From: Acidovorax soli
GTDB taxonomy: Bacteria; Pseudomonadota; Gammaproteobacteria; Burkholderiales; Burkholderiaceae_C
Length of the DNA stretch: 64,000 bases
NCBI RefSeq assembly: GCF_014207955.1
Contig: NZ_JACHLK010000001.1
Location: 868,001 to 932,000, forward strand
Reading direction: 5' to 3'
Made by a program: the position numbers and the translations under genes. Positions 18,230-25,779 of this stretch are shown here, piece by piece. The notes beneath the pieces were generated by a model. The model was not told the origin of the DNA. It made no database searches and worked only from the letters and a program-made list of their open reading frames with translations. How positions within the stretch are numbered: the stretch's first letter is position 1; each line of letters begins with the position of its first letter.

Positions 18230-18619
18230 TCAGCGGGCCGGCGCCACGGCGCGGCGGTTGATCTCTTCCTGCAGTGCGCGGATCCCGTCCTGCACCTGGG
18301 CCAGGTTGCCTGCGTTGCGTTCGGCGTCGGCCCGGGTTTCGGCCACGCGGGCATCGACCTCGGCCTCGGCCGCAAGGCGGCGCGCGGCCGTGTAGTCCTC
18401 GGCGCCCATGGCCTTCTCGGCCGCCATGAGCTTGTCGCGGGCGCGCTGCAACTCGATGGGCGCAGTGGCCGTCACGTTGGGGGCCGCAGACACCCGGGTG
18501 AGCGTGGTGCGGCTCACGGCCATCTGCTCGGTAGGCGCTGGCGGCTTGGAGGCGCAGGCGGTCAGTGCGGCCAGGGCCAGTGCGGAAATGGCGAGGCGAA
18601 GTGCGGAGGATGGATGCAT
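18230..18619 (-). CDS. DUF4398 lipoprotein
   Basis: A 129-residue predicted lipoprotein with lipobox ALTAC (C22). It carries a DUF4398-like helical region: RVSAAPNVTATAPIELQRAR resembles the matching part of its two downstream paralogues. It lies 62 bases before the OmpA-domain gene and is probably the first gene of the cluster. Function unknown; location implies an outer-membrane or periplasmic helical adaptor. Confidence 0.75.
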   Translation of the reverse strand: MHPSSALRLAISALALAALTACASKPPAPTEQMAVSRTTLTRVSAAPNVTATAPIELQRARDKLMAAEKAMGAEDYTAARRLAAEAEVDARVAETRADAERNAGNLAQVQDGIRALQEEINRRAVAPAR

Positions 18620-18854
18620 GGCTGGGGGCTCCTTGGGAGGAAAAGGACCGGGAAGCCTGAGAGAGGCATGGTGGGGCAGGGAGGCCTGCCGGGGGCGCGG
18701 TCCCGAAACGGTGCGGGTTGAGATGCATTGTTCGCGGCAGTGCCCGCCGCCCGCGTAGTCCCTGCCACAGATCGCCTGTGGGTACGGTCTTACATCGTTT
18801 TACGTGCGTGCGATGGGTCGCAAAGGGCGCGATCCCGGTCTGTCCGCCCCGGAT

Positions 18855-19886
18855 CTACGGCAGGTTTTCGCGGAAGACGACCTGGCTGCGCGTGGTCTCC
18901 ACGCCCGAGAGCGCGGGCCGCCCGTCGCGCAGGTTGGCGAAGATGCGCACGCAGCTCGTGATGGTGCTGAGCGGGTTCTGCGTGATCACGGCGTCCATGC
19001 TGCCGTCGATCAGCTGGGCGCGCGTGTCGGGTGTGAGGCCGTGGCCGATGAACACCACCTTGTGCTGCACGCCGCCTTCCTGCAGCGCGCGGGCGATGCC
19101 GTCCGAGGCACCGCCGATGTTGTAGATGCCGGCCAGATCGGGGTGGCGCTCCAGCAGGGTGCGCGTCTGGCGGTAGTTCTTCTCGGCATCGTCGAGCCCC
19201 TCGCGCAGGCCCACCACGGTGAGCTGTGGAAACAGCTCTTCGAGCACGTGCAGGAAGCCGGCCTCGCGCTCCTGGTGCGCCGCGTAGCGCAGGCTGCCGG
19301 CCACCAGCGCCACCTTGGCCTCGCGCGCGCCGATGAAGCGGCCGATCAGGTAGCCCGCCGTGCGGCCCGCGGCCCGGTTGTCCAGGCCCACATAGCCCAC
19401 GCGCTGCGAGTTGCCCAGGTCCGAGATCACGGTGACCACGGGCACCCCGCGCTCGGCCAGCGTGGCCACGGCCTCGCGCACCTGGGGGTGTTCCAGCGCC
19501 ATCATCACCAGTCCGTCGTAGCGCTTGCCGTGGTGCAGCAGCGCCTGGGCCAGGGCTTCGGGGTTGAAGCTGTCCACCGTCTCGGCGCGGCACTTGACGT
19601 GGAAGGGTGCCCAGTGCTCCTGCGAGTAGCTGACCATGTCGCCCAGCATGGTCAGGAAGCGGCTGGTGTTGCGCGGCAGCAGGAACATCACGCGCAAAGG
19701 TGCTGGCGCCAGTGTGGCGGCCAGGCCATCGGCCGGCAGGTAGCCCAGCTCGCCCGCCGCCTGCACCACGCGCTGCGCCGTGGCCTGGCGCACGCCGCCG
19801 CGCCGGTTGAGCACCCGGTCCACCGTGGCCGTGGAAACGCCGGCCAGCGCAGCCACCTCGACTATGCCAGGCAGGGCGCGGCCCAT
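18855..19886 (-). CDS. LacI family transcriptional regulator
   Basis: A 343-residue LacI-type regulator. The helix-turn-helix is at the N-terminus (VEVAALAGVSTATVDRVLNR), followed by a sugar-binding type-1 periplasmic-like effector domain. It is divergent from the SDR/TRAP/RuBisCO-like gene set with 115 bases between start codons, so it likely represses that set and responds to a sugar-acid ligand (inference). A matching near-repeat lies in this gap and again before dctP. Confidence 0.9.
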   Translation of the reverse strand: MGRALPGIVEVAALAGVSTATVDRVLNRRGGVRQATAQRVVQAAGELGYLPADGLAATLAPAPLRVMFLLPRNTSRFLTMLGDMVSYSQEHWAPFHVKCRAETVDSFNPEALAQALLHHGKRYDGLVMMALEHPQVREAVATLAERGVPVVTVISDLGNSQRVGYVGLDNRAAGRTAGYLIGRFIGAREAKVALVAGSLRYAAHQEREAGFLHVLEELFPQLTVVGLREGLDDAEKNYRQTRTLLERHPDLAGIYNIGGASDGIARALQEGGVQHKVVFIGHGLTPDTRAQLIDGSMDAVITQNPLSTITSCVRIFANLRDGRPALSGVETTRSQVVFRENLP

Positions 19887-19898
19887 GGCGGTCCTCCA

Positions 19899-19922
19899 AA
19901 TCCATCAAAAACCATCATGTTG
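19899..19922. promoter_or_regulatory. Putative LacI-regulator box, copy 1
   Basis: AATCCATCAAAAACCATCA followed by TGTTG. It matches copy 2 at 20824-20847 at 21 of 24 positions. It lies in the divergent gap between the LacI gene and the SDR gene, where an operator controlling both would be expected. It is not a simple palindrome; it contains two CCATCA half-elements. Confidence 0.5.
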
Positions 19923-20001
19923 GGCGATTGGTCCATCACGGGTCCGAGGCTATCGTAAGGGCCTGCCGCGTGCCAGAGGGTTGCGGCCCCAACAAGGAAA
20001 A

Positions 20002-20811
20002 ATGATGGAGACAAGCAACAACAAGCGGCTCGCGGGCCGCGTGGCCCTGGTGTTCGGTGCCGGGTCCGACGGGGACGGCTGGGGCAATGGCAAGGCCGCT
20101 GCGGCGGCCTATGCGCGGGCGGGGGCCCGGGTCGTCGCGGTGGACCGCGACGGCGCCGCCGCGGAAGTGACGCGTGACACCATCCACGGCGAGGGCAACG
20201 AGGCATTGGCCGTGCGGGCCGATGTCACGCAATGGGCCGACGTGCAGGCCGCCGTGCAGACCGCCACCGATGCCTACGGCCGCATCGACATCCTGCACAA
20301 CAACGTGGGCATCACCTCGCAGGGCGGGCCGGTGGAGACCAGCGAGGACACCTGGGACCGGGTCATGGCGGTCAACGTCAAGAGCATGTTCCTCACCTGC
20401 AAGGCCGTGCTGCCGCGGATGCAGGCGCAGCAGTCGGGCGCCATCATCAACATCGGCGCGCTCGGCGGCGTGCGCTGGACGGGGTATGCCTACTGTGCCT
20501 ATGCGGCCTCCAAGGGGGCGGTGAACTCCTTCACCCAGAGCGTGGCCCTGCAGTACGCGGCTCAGGGCATCCGCGCCAACTGCATACTGCCGGGCGTGAT
20601 GGACACGCCGCACATCTACCGCCAGATCTCGGGCTTCTATGCCAGCCATGAAGAGATGGTGGCCGCGCGCCACAAGCTCTCGCCCACGGGGCGCATGGGT
20701 GATGGCTGGGACGTGGCCAATGCCGCGGTGTTCCTGGCCTCCGACGAGGCCCGCTACGTCAACGGCGTGGAGCTGCTGGTCGATGGCGGCATGCATGCGC
20801 GCTGCAACTGA
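20002..20811 (+). CDS. SDR family oxidoreductase with atypical catalytic site
   Basis: A 269-residue short-chain dehydrogenase. The cofactor loop is unusual (GAGSDGDGWGNG, residues 19-30). The NNVG motif is at 100-103 and the YxxxK motif at Y167-K171 (CAYAASK). The usual catalytic serine position in INIGALGG appears to be alanine (A153). The C-terminal VNGVELLVDGGM is standard. An AAGGAAAA site precedes the ATG-ATG start. As the first gene of the LacI-controlled set it probably oxidises the imported substrate or a lactol/lactone form of it (inference). Confidence 0.85.
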   Translation: MMETSNNKRLAGRVALVFGAGSDGDGWGNGKAAAAAYARAGARVVAVDRDGAAAEVTRDTIHGEGNEALAVRADVTQWADVQAAVQTATDAYGRIDILHNNVGITSQGGPVETSEDTWDRVMAVNVKSMFLTCKAVLPRMQAQQSGAIINIGALGGVRWTGYAYCAYAASKGAVNSFTQSVALQYAAQGIRANCILPGVMDTPHIYRQISGFYASHEEMVAARHKLSPTGRMGDGWDVANAAVFLASDEARYVNGVELLVDGGMHARCN

Positions 20812-20823
20812 GCGTGGTCTGAG

Positions 20824-20847
20824 AATCCATCAAAACCCATCAGATTG
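20824..20847. promoter_or_regulatory. Putative LacI-regulator box, copy 2
   Basis: AATCCATCAAAACCCATCA followed by GATTG, 100 bases before the dctP start. The second copy suggests that the TRAP transporter has its own regulated promoter in addition to read-through from the SDR gene. Binding by the neighbouring LacI protein is inference. Confidence 0.5.
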
Positions 20848-20947
20848 CCCATTTGCCCCAGGCGTGGACCGCGGATAAGGTCTGCCCCTGAACGAAGCCC
20901 GCCTGCGGGGTGCCGATTCCAACGATTACAGACAGGAGACAAAGACC

Positions 20948-21985
20948 ATGGCCCATTCCTCGAACCTTCCTTCGCGCCGCAGCCTGCTGCGCGGCCTGTG
21001 CGCGCTGCCTGCCGCATCCGTTGCCGGTGCCTGGCCCGGGCTGGCGAGCGCCGCCGCGCCCGAGTACAGCTTCAAGTTCGGCAACAACCTGCCCGTGTCG
21101 CACCCGCTCAACGTGCGTGCCAACGAGGCGGCCGCCCGCATCCTGGCCGAAAGCAAGGGCCGGCTGGAGCTCAAGGTGTTCCCCAACAACCAGCTCGGCG
21201 GTGACACCGACATGCTCTCGCAGGTGCGCAGCGGCGGCCTGGAGATCTTCAACGCCGGCACCATGGTGATTGCCACGCTCGCGCCCATCAGCGCCATCAC
21301 GGCTGTGGGCTTTGCCTTTGCCGACTACGACCAGGTCTGGAAGACGGTGGACGGCAAGCTGGGCGACAGCATCCGCGCGGCCTTCGCCAAGGTGGGCCTG
21401 TACACCTTCCCGCGCATGTGGGACAACGGTTTCCGCCAGGTGACCACCAGCACCAAGGCCGTGAGCAGTGCGGCCGACCTGGGCGGCATGAAGATCCGCG
21501 TGCCCGTGAGCCCCATGGGCATCTCCATGTTCAAGGCCCTGTCCGCCTCGCCGGCCAGCCTGCAGTTCAGCGAGGTCTACTCGGCCCTGCAGACCAAGGT
21601 GGTCGACGCGCAGGAGAACCCTCTGGCCATCGTGCAGACCGCCAAGCTCTACGAAGTGCAGAAGTTCTGCTCGGTCACCAACCACAGCTGGGACGGCTAC
21701 CACATGGTCGTCAACGGCCGTGCCTGGCGCGGCCTGCCGGACGACCTCAAACTCATCCTGGGCCGGGCCTTCGACGAGGCCGGCCTGCAGCAGCGCGCCG
21801 ACCTGAAGAAGCTCAACGAGACCCTGCGCAGCGACCTCACCGCCAAGGGCATGGCCTTCAACGACGCCAGCCCGCAGAGCTTCCGCGACCAGCTGCGCAA
21901 GGCCGGCTACTACTCGGAGTGGAAGGGCAAGTTCGGCGACGAGGCCTGGGCGCTGCTCGAAGCCTCCGTCGGCAAGGTGTCCTGA
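20948..21985 (+). CDS. dctP: TRAP transporter substrate-binding protein, DctP family
   Basis: A 345-residue periplasmic binding protein with a twin-arginine-type signal (SRRSLLRGLCALPAAS, cleavage near LASAAAPEY). The mature part starts YSFKFGNNLPVSHPLN, typical of DctP. The conserved arginine motif for carboxylate binding lies in GGMKIRVPVSPM around residues 178-189. It should deliver an organic or sugar acid to the fused membrane protein encoded immediately after (TGATG overlap). Confidence 0.9.
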   Translation: MAHSSNLPSRRSLLRGLCALPAASVAGAWPGLASAAAPEYSFKFGNNLPVSHPLNVRANEAAARILAESKGRLELKVFPNNQLGGDTDMLSQVRSGGLEIFNAGTMVIATLAPISAITAVGFAFADYDQVWKTVDGKLGDSIRAAFAKVGLYTFPRMWDNGFRQVTTSTKAVSSAADLGGMKIRVPVSPMGISMFKALSASPASLQFSEVYSALQTKVVDAQENPLAIVQTAKLYEVQKFCSVTNHSWDGYHMVVNGRAWRGLPDDLKLILGRAFDEAGLQQRADLKKLNETLRSDLTAKGMAFNDASPQSFRDQLRKAGYYSEWKGKFGDEAWALLEASVGKVS

Positions 21986-23856
21986 TGCTGGCCGCTGCGA
22001 TGCCGGCGCCCGCGCCCACGGGCTGGCGCGCCGCGCTCGACCCCGTGGACCGTGGCATCGGCCTGGTGGTGGAGTCGGTGGCCGCGCTGCTGGTGCTGGT
22101 GGAGATCGTGCTGCTGTTCTGCGGCGTGGTGTCGCGTTACGTGTTCCACGCGCCGCTGGTCTGGTCGGACGAGCTGGCCTCCATCCTGTTCCTGTGGCTG
22201 TCCATGCTGGGCGCGGTGGTGGCCCTGCGCCGCGGCGAGCACATGCGCATGACCGCCTTCGTGGGCAAGGTGCCGCCCGCGGCACGGGCCTACCTGGAGG
22301 CGCTGGCCATGGCCGCGTCCTTCGCGTTCCTGCTGCTCATCCTGCACCACGCCTACGAGTACGCGGCCGAAGAGGCGGTGATCGTCACGCCCGCACTGGA
22401 GATCAGCAACGCCTGGCGCGCCTCGGCCCTGCCGACGGGCATGGCGCTGATGCTGCTGGTGTGCACGCTGCGCATGCTGCGCGAGGGCGGCCTGGCCGTG
22501 ATGCTGGCGGCTGCCGCCACGGTGGGCGCGCTGGTGCTGGCCTTCTGGCTGGCGCAGCCGGTGTTCGCGCCGCTGGGCAAGCTCAACCTGGTGATCTTCT
22601 TCGTGGTGGTGGTGGCGGCCTGCGTGTTCGCGGGCGTGCCCATTGCCTTCTCGTTCGCGCTGGCCACCTTCGGCTACCTGGCGCTCACCACGCGGGCCCC
22701 CATGCTGGTACTGGTGGGCCGGCTCGATGAAGGCATGTCGCACCTCATGCTGCTGGCCGTGCCGCTGTTCATCTTCCTCGGTGCGCTGATCGAGATGACG
22801 GGCATGGCACGTGCCATGATCCAGTTCCTGGCCAGCCTGCTCGGCCATGTGCGCGGCGGCCTGTCGTACGTGCTGATCGGCGCCATGTACCTGGTCTCGG
22901 GCATCTCGGGCTCCAAGATCGCCGACATGGCGGCCATCGCTCCGGTGCTTTTCCCCGAGATGCAAAAGCGTGGTGCCAAGCCCGGCGACCTGGTGGCCCT
23001 GCTCTCGGCCACCGGCGCGCAGACCGAGACCATCCCGCCTTCCATCGTGCTGATCACCATCGGCTCGGTCACGGGCGTGTCCATCGCGGCGCTGTTCACG
23101 GGCGGCATGCTGCCGGCTGTGGTGGTGGGGGCCTGCCTGTGCGCCGTGGTCTGGTGGCGCTACCGGCGCGAAGACCTGTCGCAGGTGCAGCGCTTCGGCC
23201 GCGCGCAGATCCTGCGCTTTCTGCTCACGGCGCTGCCGGCCATCGCCCTGCCCTTCGTGATCCGCGCGGCCGTGGTCGAGGGCGTGGCCACAGCGACCGA
23301 GGTCTCCACCATCGGCATCGCCTATGCGGTGCTGGTGGGCCTGTTCATCCACCGCCAGTTCGACTGGCGCCGGCTGCGGCCCATGCTGATCGAGACGGCC
23401 TCGCTCACGGGCGCCATCATCTTCATCGTGGGCTGCGCCACCGCCATGGCCTGGGGGCTCACGCAGTCGGGCTTCTCGCACGACCTGGCCCAGGTGATGA
23501 AGCAACTGCCCGGCGGTGCCTGGGGCTTCATGGCCGTGTCCATCATCGCCTTCGTGGTGCTGGGCAGCGTGCTCGAAGGCATCCCCGCCATCGTGCTCTT
23601 CGGGCCGCTGCTGTTCCCCATCGCCAAGGCCGTGGGCATCCACGAGGTGCACTACGCCATGGTCGTGATCTTCGCCATGGGCATCGGCCTGTTCGCGCCG
23701 CCTTTCGGCGTGGGCTACTACGGTGCCTGTGCGATCAGCAAGGTGCACCCCAACGAGGGCCTGCGCCACATCGGCGGCTATGTCATGGCGCTGTTCGTGG
23801 GCCTGGTCATCGTGGCCGCGATCCCGTGGTTCTCCACAGGATTTTTGAGCAAGTAA
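21985..23856 (+). CDS. TRAP transporter fused permease, DctQM
   Basis: A 623-residue protein joining the small DctQ subunit (about residues 15-180, four membrane helices) to the large DctM subunit (about 190-623, roughly a dozen helices). The DctM part has the signatures VFAGVPIAFSFALATFGYLA and SGISGSKIADMAAIAPVLFP. It is the sodium-driven membrane component for the DctP ligand. The start at 21985 overlaps the dctP stop. The fusion is known in the family, so it is not a frameshift artefact. Confidence 0.92.
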   Translation: MLAAAMPAPAPTGWRAALDPVDRGIGLVVESVAALLVLVEIVLLFCGVVSRYVFHAPLVWSDELASILFLWLSMLGAVVALRRGEHMRMTAFVGKVPPAARAYLEALAMAASFAFLLLILHHAYEYAAEEAVIVTPALEISNAWRASALPTGMALMLLVCTLRMLREGGLAVMLAAAATVGALVLAFWLAQPVFAPLGKLNLVIFFVVVVAACVFAGVPIAFSFALATFGYLALTTRAPMLVLVGRLDEGMSHLMLLAVPLFIFLGALIEMTGMARAMIQFLASLLGHVRGGLSYVLIGAMYLVSGISGSKIADMAAIAPVLFPEMQKRGAKPGDLVALLSATGAQTETIPPSIVLITIGSVTGVSIAALFTGGMLPAVVVGACLCAVVWWRYRREDLSQVQRFGRAQILRFLLTALPAIALPFVIRAAVVEGVATATEVSTIGIAYAVLVGLFIHRQFDWRRLRPMLIETASLTGAIIFIVGCATAMAWGLTQSGFSHDLAQVMKQLPGGAWGFMAVSIIAFVVLGSVLEGIPAIVLFGPLLFPIAKAVGIHEVHYAMVVIFAMGIGLFAPPFGVGYYGACAISKVHPNEGLRHIGGYVMALFVGLVIVAAIPWFSTGFLSK

Positions 23857-23930
23857 CCCCTTTCATCCACTCCTCTGGTCCGGCCGCATTGCGCGCCGGG
23901 CCCCCCATCCCTTTCTGAAAGCAGCAAACC

Positions 23931-24482
23931 ATGAGCCGATTCTTTGGTGAAATCCGCCAGGTGGCCTACCTCGTGCCCGACATCGAGGCCGCCATGGACT
24001 ACTGGGCCAATGTGCTGGGCGTCGGGCCCTGGTACTACAACCCGCGCGTGCCGATCCAGAACTACACCTACCGCGGCGAGCGCCACGAGCCCCACAACTC
24101 GGTGGCCCTGGCCAATGCGGGCGGCGTGCAGATCGAGTTGCTGCAGACGCGCAACGACGTGCCCTCCATGTACCGCGACTTCCAGCAGGCCGGCCATGTG
24201 GGCGGGCAGCACGTGGCCTACTGGACGGAAGACTTCGACGCCGACCTGGCACGCGCCGAGGCCGCGGGCTTCAAGGTCTGCATGAGCGGCGAAGTGGGCG
24301 TGAACGGCCGCTTCGTCTACTTCGAGGATGGCCAACATCCCGGCCTGCACCCGGGCGCGCTGATCGAACTGTCCGAAGTCGCCGGGCCCAAGGGCCGCCT
24401 GTTCACGCTGATCCGCGAGGCCGCCAAGGACTGGGATGGCAAGGACCCGGTGCGCCCCTTCCCCGATCTCAACACCCTCTGA
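23931..24482 (+). CDS. VOC superfamily (glyoxalase/epimerase-like) protein
   Basis: A 183-residue vicinal-oxygen-chelate protein with two beta-alpha-beta-beta-beta modules, resembling methylmalonyl-CoA-epimerase-like proteins. Candidate metal ligands are E64 in VQIELLQ, the histidine in GGQHVAYW and the glutamate in ALIELSE. The first-module histidine is replaced by glutamine (IRQVAYLVPD). It is three bases from the RuBisCO-like gene, so an isomerase or lyase step in the same pathway is likely. The exact reaction cannot be read from sequence. Confidence 0.8.
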   Translation: MSRFFGEIRQVAYLVPDIEAAMDYWANVLGVGPWYYNPRVPIQNYTYRGERHEPHNSVALANAGGVQIELLQTRNDVPSMYRDFQQAGHVGGQHVAYWTEDFDADLARAEAAGFKVCMSGEVGVNGRFVYFEDGQHPGLHPGALIELSEVAGPKGRLFTLIREAAKDWDGKDPVRPFPDLNTL

Positions 24483-24485
24483 GCC

Positions 24486-25772
24486 ATGGATGCGCACCAC
24501 TTCGAAGCCTGCTACCTGATCGAGACGCCGCTGGACCCCGCCCATGTGGCCGAGGTGCTCGCGGGCGAGCAGTCCTGCGGCACGTTCGCCCGCGTGGAGG
24601 GCGAAACCGATGCGCTGCGCGAGCGCGCCCGCGCCACGGTGGAGTCCATCGAGGAGCTTGAATCCGTGCCCGCGCCCAGCCTGCCCAATGGCTGGCTGGA
24701 GCGCCGCGCCGCGGCCGGCAAGCCGCTGGCCGGGCCGTTCCGCCGGGCACGGCTCACGGTGCGCTTTCCGGTGGCCAATGTGGGCGCCAACCTGCCCACG
24801 CTCGCGGCCACGGTGTCGGGCAACCTGTTCGATCTGGGCGAGGTCACGGGGCTGCGCCTGGAGTCGCTGCGGCTGCCGGCGGAGTACCGCCAGCGCTTCG
24901 ACATGCCGCGCCAGGGCATCGCGGGCACGCGCGCGCTCACGGGCGTGCAAGGGCGGCCGCTCATCGGCACCATCGTCAAGCCCAACGTGGGCCTGTCGGC
25001 CGAGGAGACCGGCGCCCTGGCCGCGCGGCTGTGCGCGGCGGGAGTGGACTTCATCAAGGACGACGAGGTCTGTGCCGACCCCGTGCATGCCCCGCTGCGC
25101 GAGCGCGTGCAGGCCGTGATGCGCGCCGTGCGCACGCACCAGGACCGCACGGGCAAGCATGTCATGGTGGCGTTCAACATCACGGACGAGACCGATGCCA
25201 TGCGCCGCCACGCCGACCTGGTGCAGGCCGAGGGCGGCAGCTGCGTGATGGCCAGCCTCAACTGGTGCGGCTACTCGGCCGTGCAGACCCTGCGCCGCCA
25301 TACGCCGCTGGCCTTGCATGGCCACCGCAACGGCTATGGCGCGCTGTCGCGGCATCCATTGCTGGGCTTTTCGTTCCAGGCCTGGCAGACGCTCTGGCGC
25401 CTGGCCGGCGTGGACCACATGCACGTGCACGGCCTGCAAGGCAAGTTCTCGCAGACCGACGACGAGGTGGTCGAGTCAGCCCACGACACACTGGCCCCGC
25501 TGGCGCCGGGGCTCGACGACGCCGTGCTGCCCGCCGTCTCCAACGGCCAGTGGGCCGGCACCGTGCCGCTGACCTGGGAGCGCCTGCGCAGCACCGATCT
25601 CTTGTTCATGTCGGGCGGCGGCATCCTCGCCCACCCCGACGGGCCTGCGGCCGGCGTGGCCAGCATCCAGCAGGCCTGGGAGGCCGTGGCGGCGGGCACG
25701 CCGCTCGACCACTTCGCCCGGCACGCGCCCGAGCTGCAACGCGCGCTCGGCTTCTTCGGTTCCAAGGCCTGA
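24486..25772 (+). CDS. RuBisCO-like protein (RuBisCO large-subunit family)
   Basis: A 428-residue member of the RuBisCO large-chain family. Positions equivalent to spinach active-site residues are E28, T33, N113, K165, carbamylation lysine K191 with D193 and E194 (FIKDDE), H280-R281, H313, K320, S352 and the GGG at 377-379. The equivalent of K177 is asparagine (N167, KPNVGLS), so true CO2 fixation is unlikely. Known relatives act on oxo-isoapionate-4-phosphate in apiose catabolism as decarboxylase (OiaX) or transcarboxylase/hydrolase (OiaT). The adjacent DUF1537 kinase fits that chemistry. Exact substrate is inference. Confidence 0.88.
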   Translation: MDAHHFEACYLIETPLDPAHVAEVLAGEQSCGTFARVEGETDALRERARATVESIEELESVPAPSLPNGWLERRAAAGKPLAGPFRRARLTVRFPVANVGANLPTLAATVSGNLFDLGEVTGLRLESLRLPAEYRQRFDMPRQGIAGTRALTGVQGRPLIGTIVKPNVGLSAEETGALAARLCAAGVDFIKDDEVCADPVHAPLRERVQAVMRAVRTHQDRTGKHVMVAFNITDETDAMRRHADLVQAEGGSCVMASLNWCGYSAVQTLRRHTPLALHGHRNGYGALSRHPLLGFSFQAWQTLWRLAGVDHMHVHGLQGKFSQTDDEVVESAHDTLAPLAPGLDDAVLPAVSNGQWAGTVPLTWERLRSTDLLFMSGGGILAHPDGPAAGVASIQQAWEAVAAGTPLDHFARHAPELQRALGFFGSKA

Positions 25773-25779
25773 GCACACC

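Noticed and set aside
21985..23856. Frameshift or assembly error joining two TRAP genes
   Set aside because: DctQM fusions are known and the reading frame is continuous with normal domain lengths.
24486..25772. True RuBisCO for CO2 fixation
   Set aside because: Asn at the K177 position and no phosphoribulokinase or small subunit nearby; context is sugar-acid catabolism.
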